Shown here piece by piece: positions 1-6,219 of a DNA stretch of 8,532 bases. This stretch comes from Spirochaetaceae bacterium (GTDB taxonomy: Bacteria; Spirochaetota; Spirochaetia; DSM-27196; SKKC01): positions 1 to 8,532 of the forward strand of contig PWGF01000237.1 of assembly GCA_003554375.1 (NCBI GenBank), written 5' to 3'. The notes beneath the pieces are model-generated. The model saw only the letters and a program-made list of their open reading frames with translations, made no database searches and was not told the origin of the DNA. Position 1 is the stretch's first letter; every line of letters starts with the position of its first letter. The position numbers and the translations under genes are program-made.

Positions 1-3000
1 CGTCGATTCGCATTCCGCCGGCGATCGTCCCTGTCTCCGGGACGAACCCCTCGTTATCCTCGAAGAGCTCCCGGAAGTCGCGTACGTCGACTGCGATCCG
101 GGACAGATTTGTTTCGAGGTGACCGGCCTGCAAATACCCTTCGCCTTGTAGGCTCACCGGCAGTGGATCGCGCATGCGCAACGTAAACGCTCCGTCCGAG
201 GCCAACTCACCCTCGATGGACTCCTCGGGACCGCCTCGCAGGGAAATCCGCTCGCCGGTGCGTTGCACGGAGAACTCCCAATGCTCCGGAAGATTGGGGG
301 TTATGGAGAGATCGTCCACGGCAATCCGGAAGCTCATATCCGCATCGGCGATTTCCTCCAACCGGAGCTCTCCTTCACCGATCCTACCGTCCAGACGCAC
401 AGTGAACTCACGCGGCTCATCCGGAGAACGCATCGTGACGGATCCCGCTGAGGTGATCCGCCCGCTCTCTAGATCAAGCTCCAGCCCGAGCTCCTCAGCC
501 TGCGTCCCGAGGTGCGACACGCTACCTCCCGTCACCGACAGGCGTTCCTCAGTGCTCTCCGCGCTTATGTCGAAAGAAACCTGATCGTTGTTGAACCGGA
601 CATCGTGCGAACGGAGTGCGATAGTTGCGCTGTGAGCGCCGTCAGATAGGGTAACCGCTCCTTCCAGATCGACCGCCCCAGTGATTGCATCCCACCCGAA
701 ACGCACTACTCCCACCTGTCGCGCGCTTCCGGAGACGGCCAGCTCCTCGTCACGGAACTCGCCTTCCAAAGAGTACCGCTCATCGGAATCAACTCCGGCA
801 AGTTCCAATACACCGGTAGCGCGTCGCTTCTCAGGCGTGAGATCGATCCTCCCCGCGCCCCGCAGATGAGAAAAACGATCTTGGATCTCCAACTGAGTGA
901 ACCGCAGGCTCCACGGCACTACCTCAGCAGCTCCACTTACGGACGCTTCAGCAAAACCCGGCCCGTCCAATCCGGTTAGGTCAAAGGAGCCCACGCTGAC
1001 GCTCCAGTCATCCGCTTCAAAGAACCGTCCTTCGACGGCGGCGTTGGCAGTCCCGCTCATGCCGGGCAATGCGAGTGGAAACTCTTCGACCCTTCCGCGC
1101 AGATGGATACCTTCGGCCTCCGTAGCAAGCTGCGCGTTAAGCCCTCGGGGCTCATGTACTACGAGGCCCAACCCCGGGGCGTAAGCGATGCGGAGATCAT
1201 ATTGCTCATCTCCGAAGCGACTTGCGCTTTGAACGGTGAGCTCTCCTCCCCGGTCGTATTCCGCGACAAACTCACTGTCAAAAGTGACGTCGCTCCAACG
1301 CCCTTCCAAGTATCCCGAATACTCGAGAGGCCCCTCGATCTGCGCAGCTGTCGGGCCCTTCCGCCGGGAAACGACAAGCTCGGCACTTCGTTTCGCCGCG
1401 CCGTCCACAGCCAGCTCAGCGCTCTCCAACACCGGCAGAGCCCGGCTACCCGTGATACGAGCCCGGGCGGACACCGCTGAACTATCGCCGAGCAGGAATC
1501 CTGCAACCTGGTCGTCCTGTCCCGGCGTCAACGCGGCAATGGCCCTTCCGATCTGATCCAACGCAACTCCGTCGACCGTGGCCGTTATCCCCCACGGCGC
1601 CTCTTTCTGCAACGGAACGGTCCCGGTTGCTTCAACGGTTCCACCCGACTGCTCCTCACCTTGGATCCGCAACGCCACCGTCTCCGCGTTGGCCGGCTGC
1701 CATCCCATCTCCACCGTCAGAACAGAAAATCGCGCTCCCGCATACGCAAACGAATCGCTGGAAAGCCGTACACCGGGGTCACTTGCCTCCACATCAAAAC
1801 GTCCGGTCACCGGCGGATATCCTCGCGGCCCCACCCGGTCCAAATACAGTGAGCCGTCAGGCGCACCCGAGGGAATATCGAGCGTACCGGCAAAGAGGAC
1901 ACGCCCTCTCGGTAACTCGAGAACTAGCTGCGACATGCGCGCCCGTTCACTATCTCCGGAGAAACGCGCTCGCACAGTCTCGAATTGCCCAATCTCGCCC
2001 GGAGCCCATAGCGTCAGGTCGCCGTCGTAACGGAGTCCATCCCGCACGGAGTACGAGAGTGATCCCTCCCCGCTTACCAACGTTCCCAACCACGGCCGGA
2101 GGTTTTCGGGAATCCCCCCCTCCGGAGCGGCACTCATGCGAACTGAATCCGAGACACGGTACCGGTCGGCAGCGAACTCGGCCTTAATTCCCGCTGCTCC
2201 GACGCCGACCACAAGGTCAAGCGGACGGTCATCCTCCACGCTCTTGACCCGGAATCCTCCCCGGGACGCAAACATTCGAAACCGGTGCTCCTCGGCGTCA
2301 AAAAGCCGTGAGCGAAACGACACGAGCTCGAGCTCGGCGACACCTCCGCGCATCGCGCGGTCAGCTTGGCCGTTTCCCCGGATATCCAGCTCCACCACGC
2401 CAAGCGCACCGCTCCGCGCGTTATCAACACGCAGAGCCCCCCTGAAACCGAAGTTCATCCCTTCGTCATCGGTTCGCAGGTCGAAGTCGACATCATTCGC
2501 GAAGACCGAACCTTCTGCCTCGTGAAGCTCAAGCGTGATATTACGACCGGATATTGTAGGAAGCTCCTCCAGAAGCCTAGGATCGATCACAGGCGACTCA
2601 GGGTAGCGCGGTCCGGCAACACGTTCCCCCCAGAGGTTGTCCGATCGAGGCCCTCCGAAGAACCGCGTAACCCACTTCAGGCGATCCCCCACAATACCCC
2701 CGGGAGAATCCGCGGAGGCGAGCTGCTGCACGATTCCATCGGCGTCCCGTTCCCGAGTCGAATCATCCTCGAGTCGAGGGCCGCGACGGAGGCTGCCGTC
2801 GTGAGCCGGCGGCAGCTCGAGGCCGAGCAGGTTGTCCGGGTCTATACCGGCGGCCTCACCGAGCATACGAAGCAATGCCGCGTCTCGCCGCGCATCAACA
2901 CTCACCGTAGTATTCTCGATCAGGATCTCCCGAACCGCGTCCTCCAGATCGCTCAGAAGAAGCGGCAGGATGCGGTAGAAGATCCGAACCCGTCCGACCG

Positions 3001-3343
3001 ACAGAACCTCGTCGGGAAGTGCCTCCGCCGCCGGCCACGCTTCGGCCGGGCCCTCTCCCTCCGGAGCCTCGGCCGGCGATGCCGGAGAGGCCCCCAAAGG
3101 TGGTCCGATTCGGAGGCCGTGAATATCGACACTCCCCACGATCGACGGTGAGATCGACTGGTACGCAATATGCCTTCCGAGACTCTGCTCCAGGCGAGAT
3201 ACCGCGTGTGTCTTGAGCTCCGTCACTCGAGAGTCCACGAAATAGAGCACGTGCGGGACGGCAATCCAAACACCGACGGCCAAGGCGAGAAGGAGTATAA
3301 GTTGCACGACACGCGAAAACGCGCTATATTTGCGCCGGCTCAA
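1..3343 (-). CDS. AsmA/TamB-like envelope protein, C-terminus beyond window
   Basis: One frame stays open from 3343 to base 1 on the minus strand: 1114 codons with no stop, and the C-terminus lies outside the window. I chose the TTG at 3343-3341 because GAGG sits six bases upstream, an in-frame TAG lies a little further upstream, and the resulting N-terminus is a classic signal-anchor. A positively charged head (SRRKYSAFSR) is followed by a hydrophobic helix at about residues 12-36. Residues 55-80 (LGRHIAYQSISPSIVGSVDI, then HGLRIG) match the AsmA/TamB N-terminal pattern, and RVRIFYRILPLLL at 118-130 is the usual next strand and helix. An Ala/Pro/Glu-rich loop occupies about 81-112. The rest is a long series of short beta strands rich in G, D, E, V and L, as expected for a beta-taco lipid-channel protein. 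The visible part ends near PETGTIAGGMRID. Family members bridge the two membranes and help outer-membrane protein insertion or lipid transport. The diagnostic TamB C-terminal domain (DUF490) is not visible, so AsmA-like is the safe call. Confidence 0.85.
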   Translation of the reverse strand, partial: MSRRKYSAFSRVVQLILLLALAVGVWIAVPHVLYFVDSRVTELKTHAVSRLEQSLGRHIAYQSISPSIVGSVDIHGLRIGPPLGASPASPAEAPEGEGPAEAWPAAEALPDEVLSVGRVRIFYRILPLLLSDLEDAVREILIENTTVSVDARRDAALLRMLGEAAGIDPDNLLGLELPPAHDGSLRRGPRLEDDSTRERDADGIVQQLASADSPGGIVGDRLKWVTRFFGGPRSDNLWGERVAGPRYPESPVIDPRLLEELPTISGRNITLELHEAEGSVFANDVDFDLRTDDEGMNFGFRGALRVDNARSGALGVVELDIRGNGQADRAMRGGVAELELVSFRSRLFDAEEHRFRMFASRGGFRVKSVEDDRPLDLVVGVGAAGIKAEFAADRYRVSDSVRMSAAPEGGIPENLRPWLGTLVSGEGSLSYSVRDGLRYDGDLTLWAPGEIGQFETVRARFSGDSERARMSQLVLELPRGRVLFAGTLDIPSGAPDGSLYLDRVGPRGYPPVTGRFDVEASDPGVRLSSDSFAYAGARFSVLTVEMGWQPANAETVALRIQGEEQSGGTVEATGTVPLQKEAPWGITATVDGVALDQIGRAIAALTPGQDDQVAGFLLGDSSAVSARARITGSRALPVLESAELAVDGAAKRSAELVVSRRKGPTAAQIEGPLEYSGYLEGRWSDVTFDSEFVAEYDRGGELTVQSASRFGDEQYDLRIAYAPGLGLVVHEPRGLNAQLATEAEGIHLRGRVEEFPLALPGMSGTANAAVEGRFFEADDWSVSVGSFDLTGLDGPGFAEASVSGAAEVVPWSLRFTQLEIQDRFSHLRGAGRIDLTPEKRRATGVLELAGVDSDERYSLEGEFRDEELAVSGSARQVGVVRFGWDAITGAVDLEGAVTLSDGAHSATIALRSHDVRFNNDQVSFDISAESTEERLSVTGGSVSHLGTQAEELGLELDLESGRITSAGSVTMRSPDEPREFTVRLDGRIGEGELRLEEIADADMSFRIAVDDLSITPNLPEHWEFSVQRTGERISLRGGPEESIEGELASDGAFTLRMRDPLPVSLQGEGYLQAGHLETNLSRIAVDVRDFRELFEDNEGFVPETGTIAGGMRID

Positions 3344-3349
3344 ATCAAT

Positions 3350-3353
3350 CCTC
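3350..3353 (-). promoter_or_regulatory. Ribosome binding site of the TamB-like gene
   Basis: GAGG lies six bases before the TTG codon at 3343-3341. It supports this non-ATG start; no ATG, GTG or other TTG lies between the upstream in-frame stop and this codon. Confidence 0.6.
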
Positions 3354-3362
3354 GCAGTGCGG

Positions 3363-3378
3363 CTACCGTTCTACCGTT
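3363..3378. repeat. Two tandem copies of CTACCGTT
   Basis: CTACCGTT at 3363-3370 is followed directly by CTACCGTT at 3371-3378. It lies in the leader of the TamB-like gene, about 20-35 bases before its start codon. It could be a slippage product or a small operator; the 8-base period is not one helical turn, which weakens the operator idea. Confidence 0.6.
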
Positions 3379-3496
3379 CTTGCATACGCCCTGTACGCGG
3401 GTGTACCCTGAAGTTGGCCGGGCACGGGAGGCAAGAAGCTCTCGAGCACTGTTCCTATTCTCAAATTTACCATAAATACGCCCAATAACAATAGCT

Positions 3497-3500
3497 GGAG
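3497..3500 (+). promoter_or_regulatory. Ribosome binding site of tmk
   Basis: GGAG lies seven bases before the TTG at 3508-3510. It fixes a non-ATG start for tmk that leaves a normal short N-terminal extension before the P-loop. Confidence 0.65.
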
Positions 3501-3507
3501 TAAGCCC

Positions 3508-4137
3508 TTGGCCCGGAATCATCCCATTTACCCACACTTCACCGTCTTCGAAGGCCTGGACGGCTCAGGAACGACCACCCAGGCACAGTTCCTGACCGAA
3601 CGCTTTCGCGCTGCCGGACGGTCATGCATCGCCACGCAGGAGCCAACCTCCGGACCGACCGGCACCTGTGTCCGCTCGGTACTCGCGGGGACCCATCAGG
3701 TGACCGCGGGAACCACCGCTTACCTGTTCGCCGCGGATCGTTACGAGCATCTCTACGGACAGGAAGGCATTCTGGCTCACCTGGAATGCGGCACTCCCGT
3801 AATCTGCGATCGATATGTCTTCTCCTCGCTTGCCTATCAAGGCATATCATGCGGACTGGATTTCGTCCTCCGCCTCAATCAGGACTTTCCGTTTCCCGCG
3901 CGTGTGTTTTTCTTGGACCTACCTGTGAGCGAATGCGTGAAGCGGCTCGACAGTCGAGAAGCACGCGAGATTTACGAGAGCGAGCAGGCTCTACTGCAGA
4001 TAGCCGAAGGATATCGCCAAGCGATGCAAGTAGCCCGAGAAGCGGGGGTCAGCGTTCACGTGTTGGATGCGACCAGACCGCGGGAGCAGCTGGCTGCAGA
4101 CGTTTGGAACCAGATCGATGGGACCGTGCCGGAATAG
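3508..4137 (+). CDS. tmk: Thymidylate kinase (dTMP kinase)
   Basis: A 209-residue cytosolic enzyme that phosphorylates dTMP to dTDP with ATP, joining the de novo and salvage routes to dTTP; the length is typical of the family (about 200-215). The TTG start is supported by GGAG seven bases upstream. The P-loop region is FEGLDGSGTTTQ at residues 14-25, QEPTSGPTG at 44-52 replaces the common REPGGT-type dTMP-binding loop, LFAADRYEH is at 73-81, and the DRY motif with SSLAYQG follows at 101-111. The LID region is near SREAREIYESEQ (149-160). The oddity is the Walker A sequence: where most family members have GKST or GKTT, this protein has GTTT, so the lysine that binds the ATP phosphates is absent. 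Everything else looks intact, so I infer a working enzyme with a lineage-specific P-loop. It heads a plus-strand pair with the hypothetical gene 61 bases downstream. Confidence 0.93.
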   Translation: MARNHPIYPHFTVFEGLDGSGTTTQAQFLTERFRAAGRSCIATQEPTSGPTGTCVRSVLAGTHQVTAGTTAYLFAADRYEHLYGQEGILAHLECGTPVICDRYVFSSLAYQGISCGLDFVLRLNQDFPFPARVFFLDLPVSECVKRLDSREAREIYESEQALLQIAEGYRQAMQVAREAGVSVHVLDATRPREQLAADVWNQIDGTVPE

Positions 4138-4198
4138 CGGAGCGGATCTACCCCGCTACGCTCTGACTCGTCCAGCTCGGTTATTCTCTCCGCCGGAC

Positions 4199-4816
4199 AT
4201 GCCGATATCAAGAAGTGTGAAGCGGGCAATCTCCGTTGTGTGCATACTCCTCATTGCCGCAGGTCCGGTCTTGGGATATCGACTGCTCTACCGTGAGCAG
4301 CTGTACCAGCTCTACCGCCGGCAGTTCTACGACCAGCCCTTGAACCTTTCTGAGAACATATACTGGCTGGAGCGCGCACTCCGCGCTGATTTCGCCAATC
4401 CGCTCAATGCACTCGCAACGATCGAAACAGAGGAGGAGTGGGAACGCTACCGATACCTCTTCACGATGCACCTGAACTTGAAACTCGTCGAACTCTACTT
4501 GGCATGGGCTAACCGCTACAACCGTGAAGTGGCCTACTTCTACAACGCTCCCTGGCGGGACCTCAACCTCGAAAGCCTCGAGAAGGCCGAAGATCTGTTT
4601 CAATATGCTCGAGTCTACTGGGACGAAGCGCTAGTGTGGTCGGCGGAGGCATGGGAGCTTCGCCACGTAGAGCTGCAAGAGGTCCAACACTGGATGGACG
4701 AGAATCACCGCATCGAAACCGGCCAATTGGACTACGACCGGATAATCGACCGGCACCTGGAACGGCTCTATGACGTGCGACAACAGTTTCAGGAAATGGG
4801 CCCCGACACGTACTGA
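4199..4816 (+). CDS. Membrane-anchored conserved hypothetical protein, spirochaete type
   Basis: A 205-residue protein of unknown function. The ATG at 4199 gives a basic N-terminus (MPISRSVKRA) followed by one hydrophobic segment at about residues 9-27, a signal-anchor or uncleaved signal, with no lipobox cysteine. The remainder is predicted to be soluble, mostly helical and strikingly rich in Tyr, Trp, Glu and Arg; examples are ENIYWLERALRADFANPLNA at 52-71 and YWDEALVWSAEAWELRHVEL at 130-149. The paired aromatic/acidic helices are reminiscent of TPR-like alpha-solenoids, but I see no clean repeat period. From memory the sequence resembles a conserved hypothetical family in Treponema and Spirochaeta; that is recognition, not a search. 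No clear Shine-Dalgarno precedes the ATG. An upstream in-frame ATG at 4067 would overlap the end of tmk and add a non-family-like extension, so I rejected it. It lies 61 bases after tmk on the same strand, so cotranscription is likely. The N-terminal anchor suggests exposure to the periplasm. Confidence 0.8.
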   Translation: MPISRSVKRAISVVCILLIAAGPVLGYRLLYREQLYQLYRRQFYDQPLNLSENIYWLERALRADFANPLNALATIETEEEWERYRYLFTMHLNLKLVELYLAWANRYNREVAYFYNAPWRDLNLESLEKAEDLFQYARVYWDEALVWSAEAWELRHVELQEVQHWMDENHRIETGQLDYDRIIDRHLERLYDVRQQFQEMGPDTY

Positions 4817-4855
4817 GCGTGGTTCGGATCTATGCGCAGCAGGCAGGCCGGGCGA

Positions 4856-4908
4856 GCCGGCGGGCTGAAGGGGCCGACAGGCCAAACAAGCCGGCGGGCC
4901 AAGGGGGG
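4856..4908. repeat. Imperfect 34-base tandem repeat in the convergent spacer
   Basis: GCCGGCGGGC occurs at 4856-4865 and again at 4890-4899, each followed after two or three bases by a run of AGGGG, giving a 34-base period over about one and a half copies. It lies in the 92-base spacer between the converging stop codons of the hypothetical gene (4816) and queA (4909). Short inverted pairs are present, such as GGCC-GACA-GGCC, but no T-tract follows on either strand, so an intrinsic terminator is not supported. Confidence 0.45.
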
Positions 4909-6219
4909 TCAGCGGATCAACATGGCGTCTCCGTACGAGAAGAAACGGTAGCGGCGGCGAATCGCTTCGGCATAGGCGGCGTGGGCTCGATCGGTTCCGC
5001 AAAACGCACAGACCAACATGAAGAGCGTGCTCTCCGGCGTATGGAAATTGGTGAAAAGCGCGTCGACTACCCCGAATCGATAACCTGGATAGATGAAAAG
5101 GTTGGTCGAGTCCGCGCCGGCCCGAAGTCTACCGCCGGACGCGCGGTCCGAAGGCTGCGTGTTCGCACCGCGATTCGCACCGGGATCTGAACCGTCGGAG
5201 GCGGCCGCGTTCGTAGCGGCGTTTGCACCCACGTTCGTCTCCGCGTCTTCATCGGGTGACTGTCGCCCCTCCGACTGACCACAAGAGGCGCAAAGCTCCT
5301 CCTCCGGCGCTCTCCACGCCGCCTCCAAGGTACGAAGACTCGTCGTTCCCACGGCCACCACCGGCCTCCCTTGCCTCTTGGCTTCGGTTACCGCATGTGC
5401 CGTATCCTCCGGAACCTCATAGCGCTCAGCGTGCATCCGGTGATCTTCGACTCGCTCGCTCCGAACGGGCAGAAAGGTTCCCAGACCGACATGCAATGTA
5501 ACCGAGCATATCTCGTGCCCGGCGACTTGCAGATCGCGCAGAATCCCCTCGGTTAAGTGCAACCCGGCCGTTGGGGCCGCCACGGAGCCCGGCCGCCGCG
5601 CATAGACCGTCTGGTACCGCTCCCGGTCGTCGTTCCGGTCGGAACGCCTGATGTAGGGGGGAAGCGGCACATGACCCACTCGCTCCAGATACCCTTGATC
5701 CGGTGGCGGCTCGATTCGAACGACTACACCGTCTTCCACCGGGCGAAGCACTGTCAGCGTTCTCTCTTCGGGGAGCACAAACGTCCGTCCGCCGCGCATC
5801 CGTTGCGCTCCCTTACAGGACACCTTCCAGACCGCACAGTCGTCTCCGGGCTCACCTTCGCGTTCGCCCGACTCCCGCTTCTCTCCCCGGCCTCTCTGAG
5901 GATCGCGGTGCCTCACGCCGAACTCGCCGCGCTCGTGCCGATCGTGGTCTGAGGCCTCTTCTGTCTGCAGAAGAAGGAAATCGCGCTCGGTCCCGTGCTG
6001 TTTGCACCTTCCGTAGATTCTGGCGGGCAGAACCCTGGTATCGTTTAGCACCACAAGCGAGCCGGAAGGAAGCAGCTGCGGAAGCTCAGGAACCGTGTGG
6101 TGGCCCAGCTCAGATCGACTTCGATCGACAAGCATGAGCCTGCTCTCCTCCCGACGCTCCGGCGGGTGTTGCGCAATGAGCTCGGGAGGGACTTCAAAGG
6201 AGAAATTGCTCGTTCTCAT
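4909..6219 (-). CDS. queA: S-adenosylmethionine:tRNA ribosyltransferase-isomerase QueA, with insertions
   Basis: QueA transfers and isomerises the ribosyl part of S-adenosylmethionine onto 7-aminomethyl-7-deazaguanine at the tRNA wobble position, giving epoxyqueuosine. The ATG at 6219 gives 436 residues, against about 340-365 for most family members. Family blocks are clear: FEVPPELIAQHP near the N-terminus, LNDTRVLPARIYG (58-70), ERYQTVYARRPGSVAAPTAG (200-219), TLHVGLGTF (241-249), GTTSLRTLEA (291-300), FIYPGYRFGVVDALFTNFH (375-393) and YRFFSYGDAMLI at the end. The extra length comes from a charged Arg/Glu/Gly/Asp stretch at about 88-127 and an Ala/Asn/Gly/Ser/Asp stretch at about 304-370, both of low complexity and placed where loops are expected. 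Two CxxCG pairs, CASCG (310-314) and CAFCG (404-408), are unusual. The start overlaps the end of ruvB by 26 bases and has no strong Shine-Dalgarno, which suggests translational coupling. A TTG directly before the ATG is an alternative start. Confidence 0.95.
   Translation of the reverse strand: MRTSNFSFEVPPELIAQHPPERREESRLMLVDRSRSELGHHTVPELPQLLPSGSLVVLNDTRVLPARIYGRCKQHGTERDFLLLQTEEASDHDRHERGEFGVRHRDPQRGRGEKRESGEREGEPGDDCAVWKVSCKGAQRMRGGRTFVLPEERTLTVLRPVEDGVVVRIEPPPDQGYLERVGHVPLPPYIRRSDRNDDRERYQTVYARRPGSVAAPTAGLHLTEGILRDLQVAGHEICSVTLHVGLGTFLPVRSERVEDHRMHAERYEVPEDTAHAVTEAKRQGRPVVAVGTTSLRTLEAAWRAPEEELCASCGQSEGRQSPDEDAETNVGANAATNAAASDGSDPGANRGANTQPSDRASGGRLRAGADSTNLFIYPGYRFGVVDALFTNFHTPESTLFMLVCAFCGTDRAHAAYAEAIRRRYRFFSYGDAMLIR
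5107..5289 (-). repeat. Low-complexity insertion in queA with 12-bp tandem repeat
   Basis: This stretch encodes residues about 311-371 of QueA, a Gly/Ala/Asn/Asp/Ser-rich segment absent from typical QueA. The triplet GAN recurs at 331-333, 347-349 and 351-353. In the DNA, TTCGCACCG (plus-strand reading) occurs at 5162-5170 and 5174-5182, a 12-base period that keeps the reading frame. Growth by replication slippage is the simplest explanation. Confidence 0.6.

Larger units (their letters stand above)
3344..3507. promoter_or_regulatory. Divergent promoter region between TamB-like gene and tmk
   Basis: These 164 bases separate two diverging genes, so promoters in both directions should lie here. 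On the plus strand the AT-rich stretch at 3451-3490 contains CATAAATA at 3471-3478, a possible -10 element that would give tmk a leader of roughly 25 bases. No good -35 partner is visible. For the minus strand I see only weak candidates, such as TATGCA read from 3386 to 3381. A perfect 8-base tandem duplication, CTACCGTT twice, occupies 3363-3378 just upstream of the TamB-like gene. The promoters are inferred from gene layout; no box is convincing. Confidence 0.4.

Noticed and set aside
2366..3151. A long plus-strand open frame of 261 codons and several shorter ones opposite the TamB-like gene
   Set aside because: They lie fully antisense to a 1114-codon frame with a clear signal-anchor and AsmA/TamB pattern; their translations are Arg/Pro/Ser-rich and look like no known protein.
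4067..4198. Upstream in-frame extension of the hypothetical gene, starting inside tmk
   Set aside because: It would put 44 low-complexity residues before an obvious basic-plus-hydrophobic N-terminus and overlap tmk by about 70 bases.
4868..4890. GGCC-GACA-GGCC hairpin as an intrinsic terminator
   Set aside because: The stem is only four base pairs and there is no T-tract on either strand.
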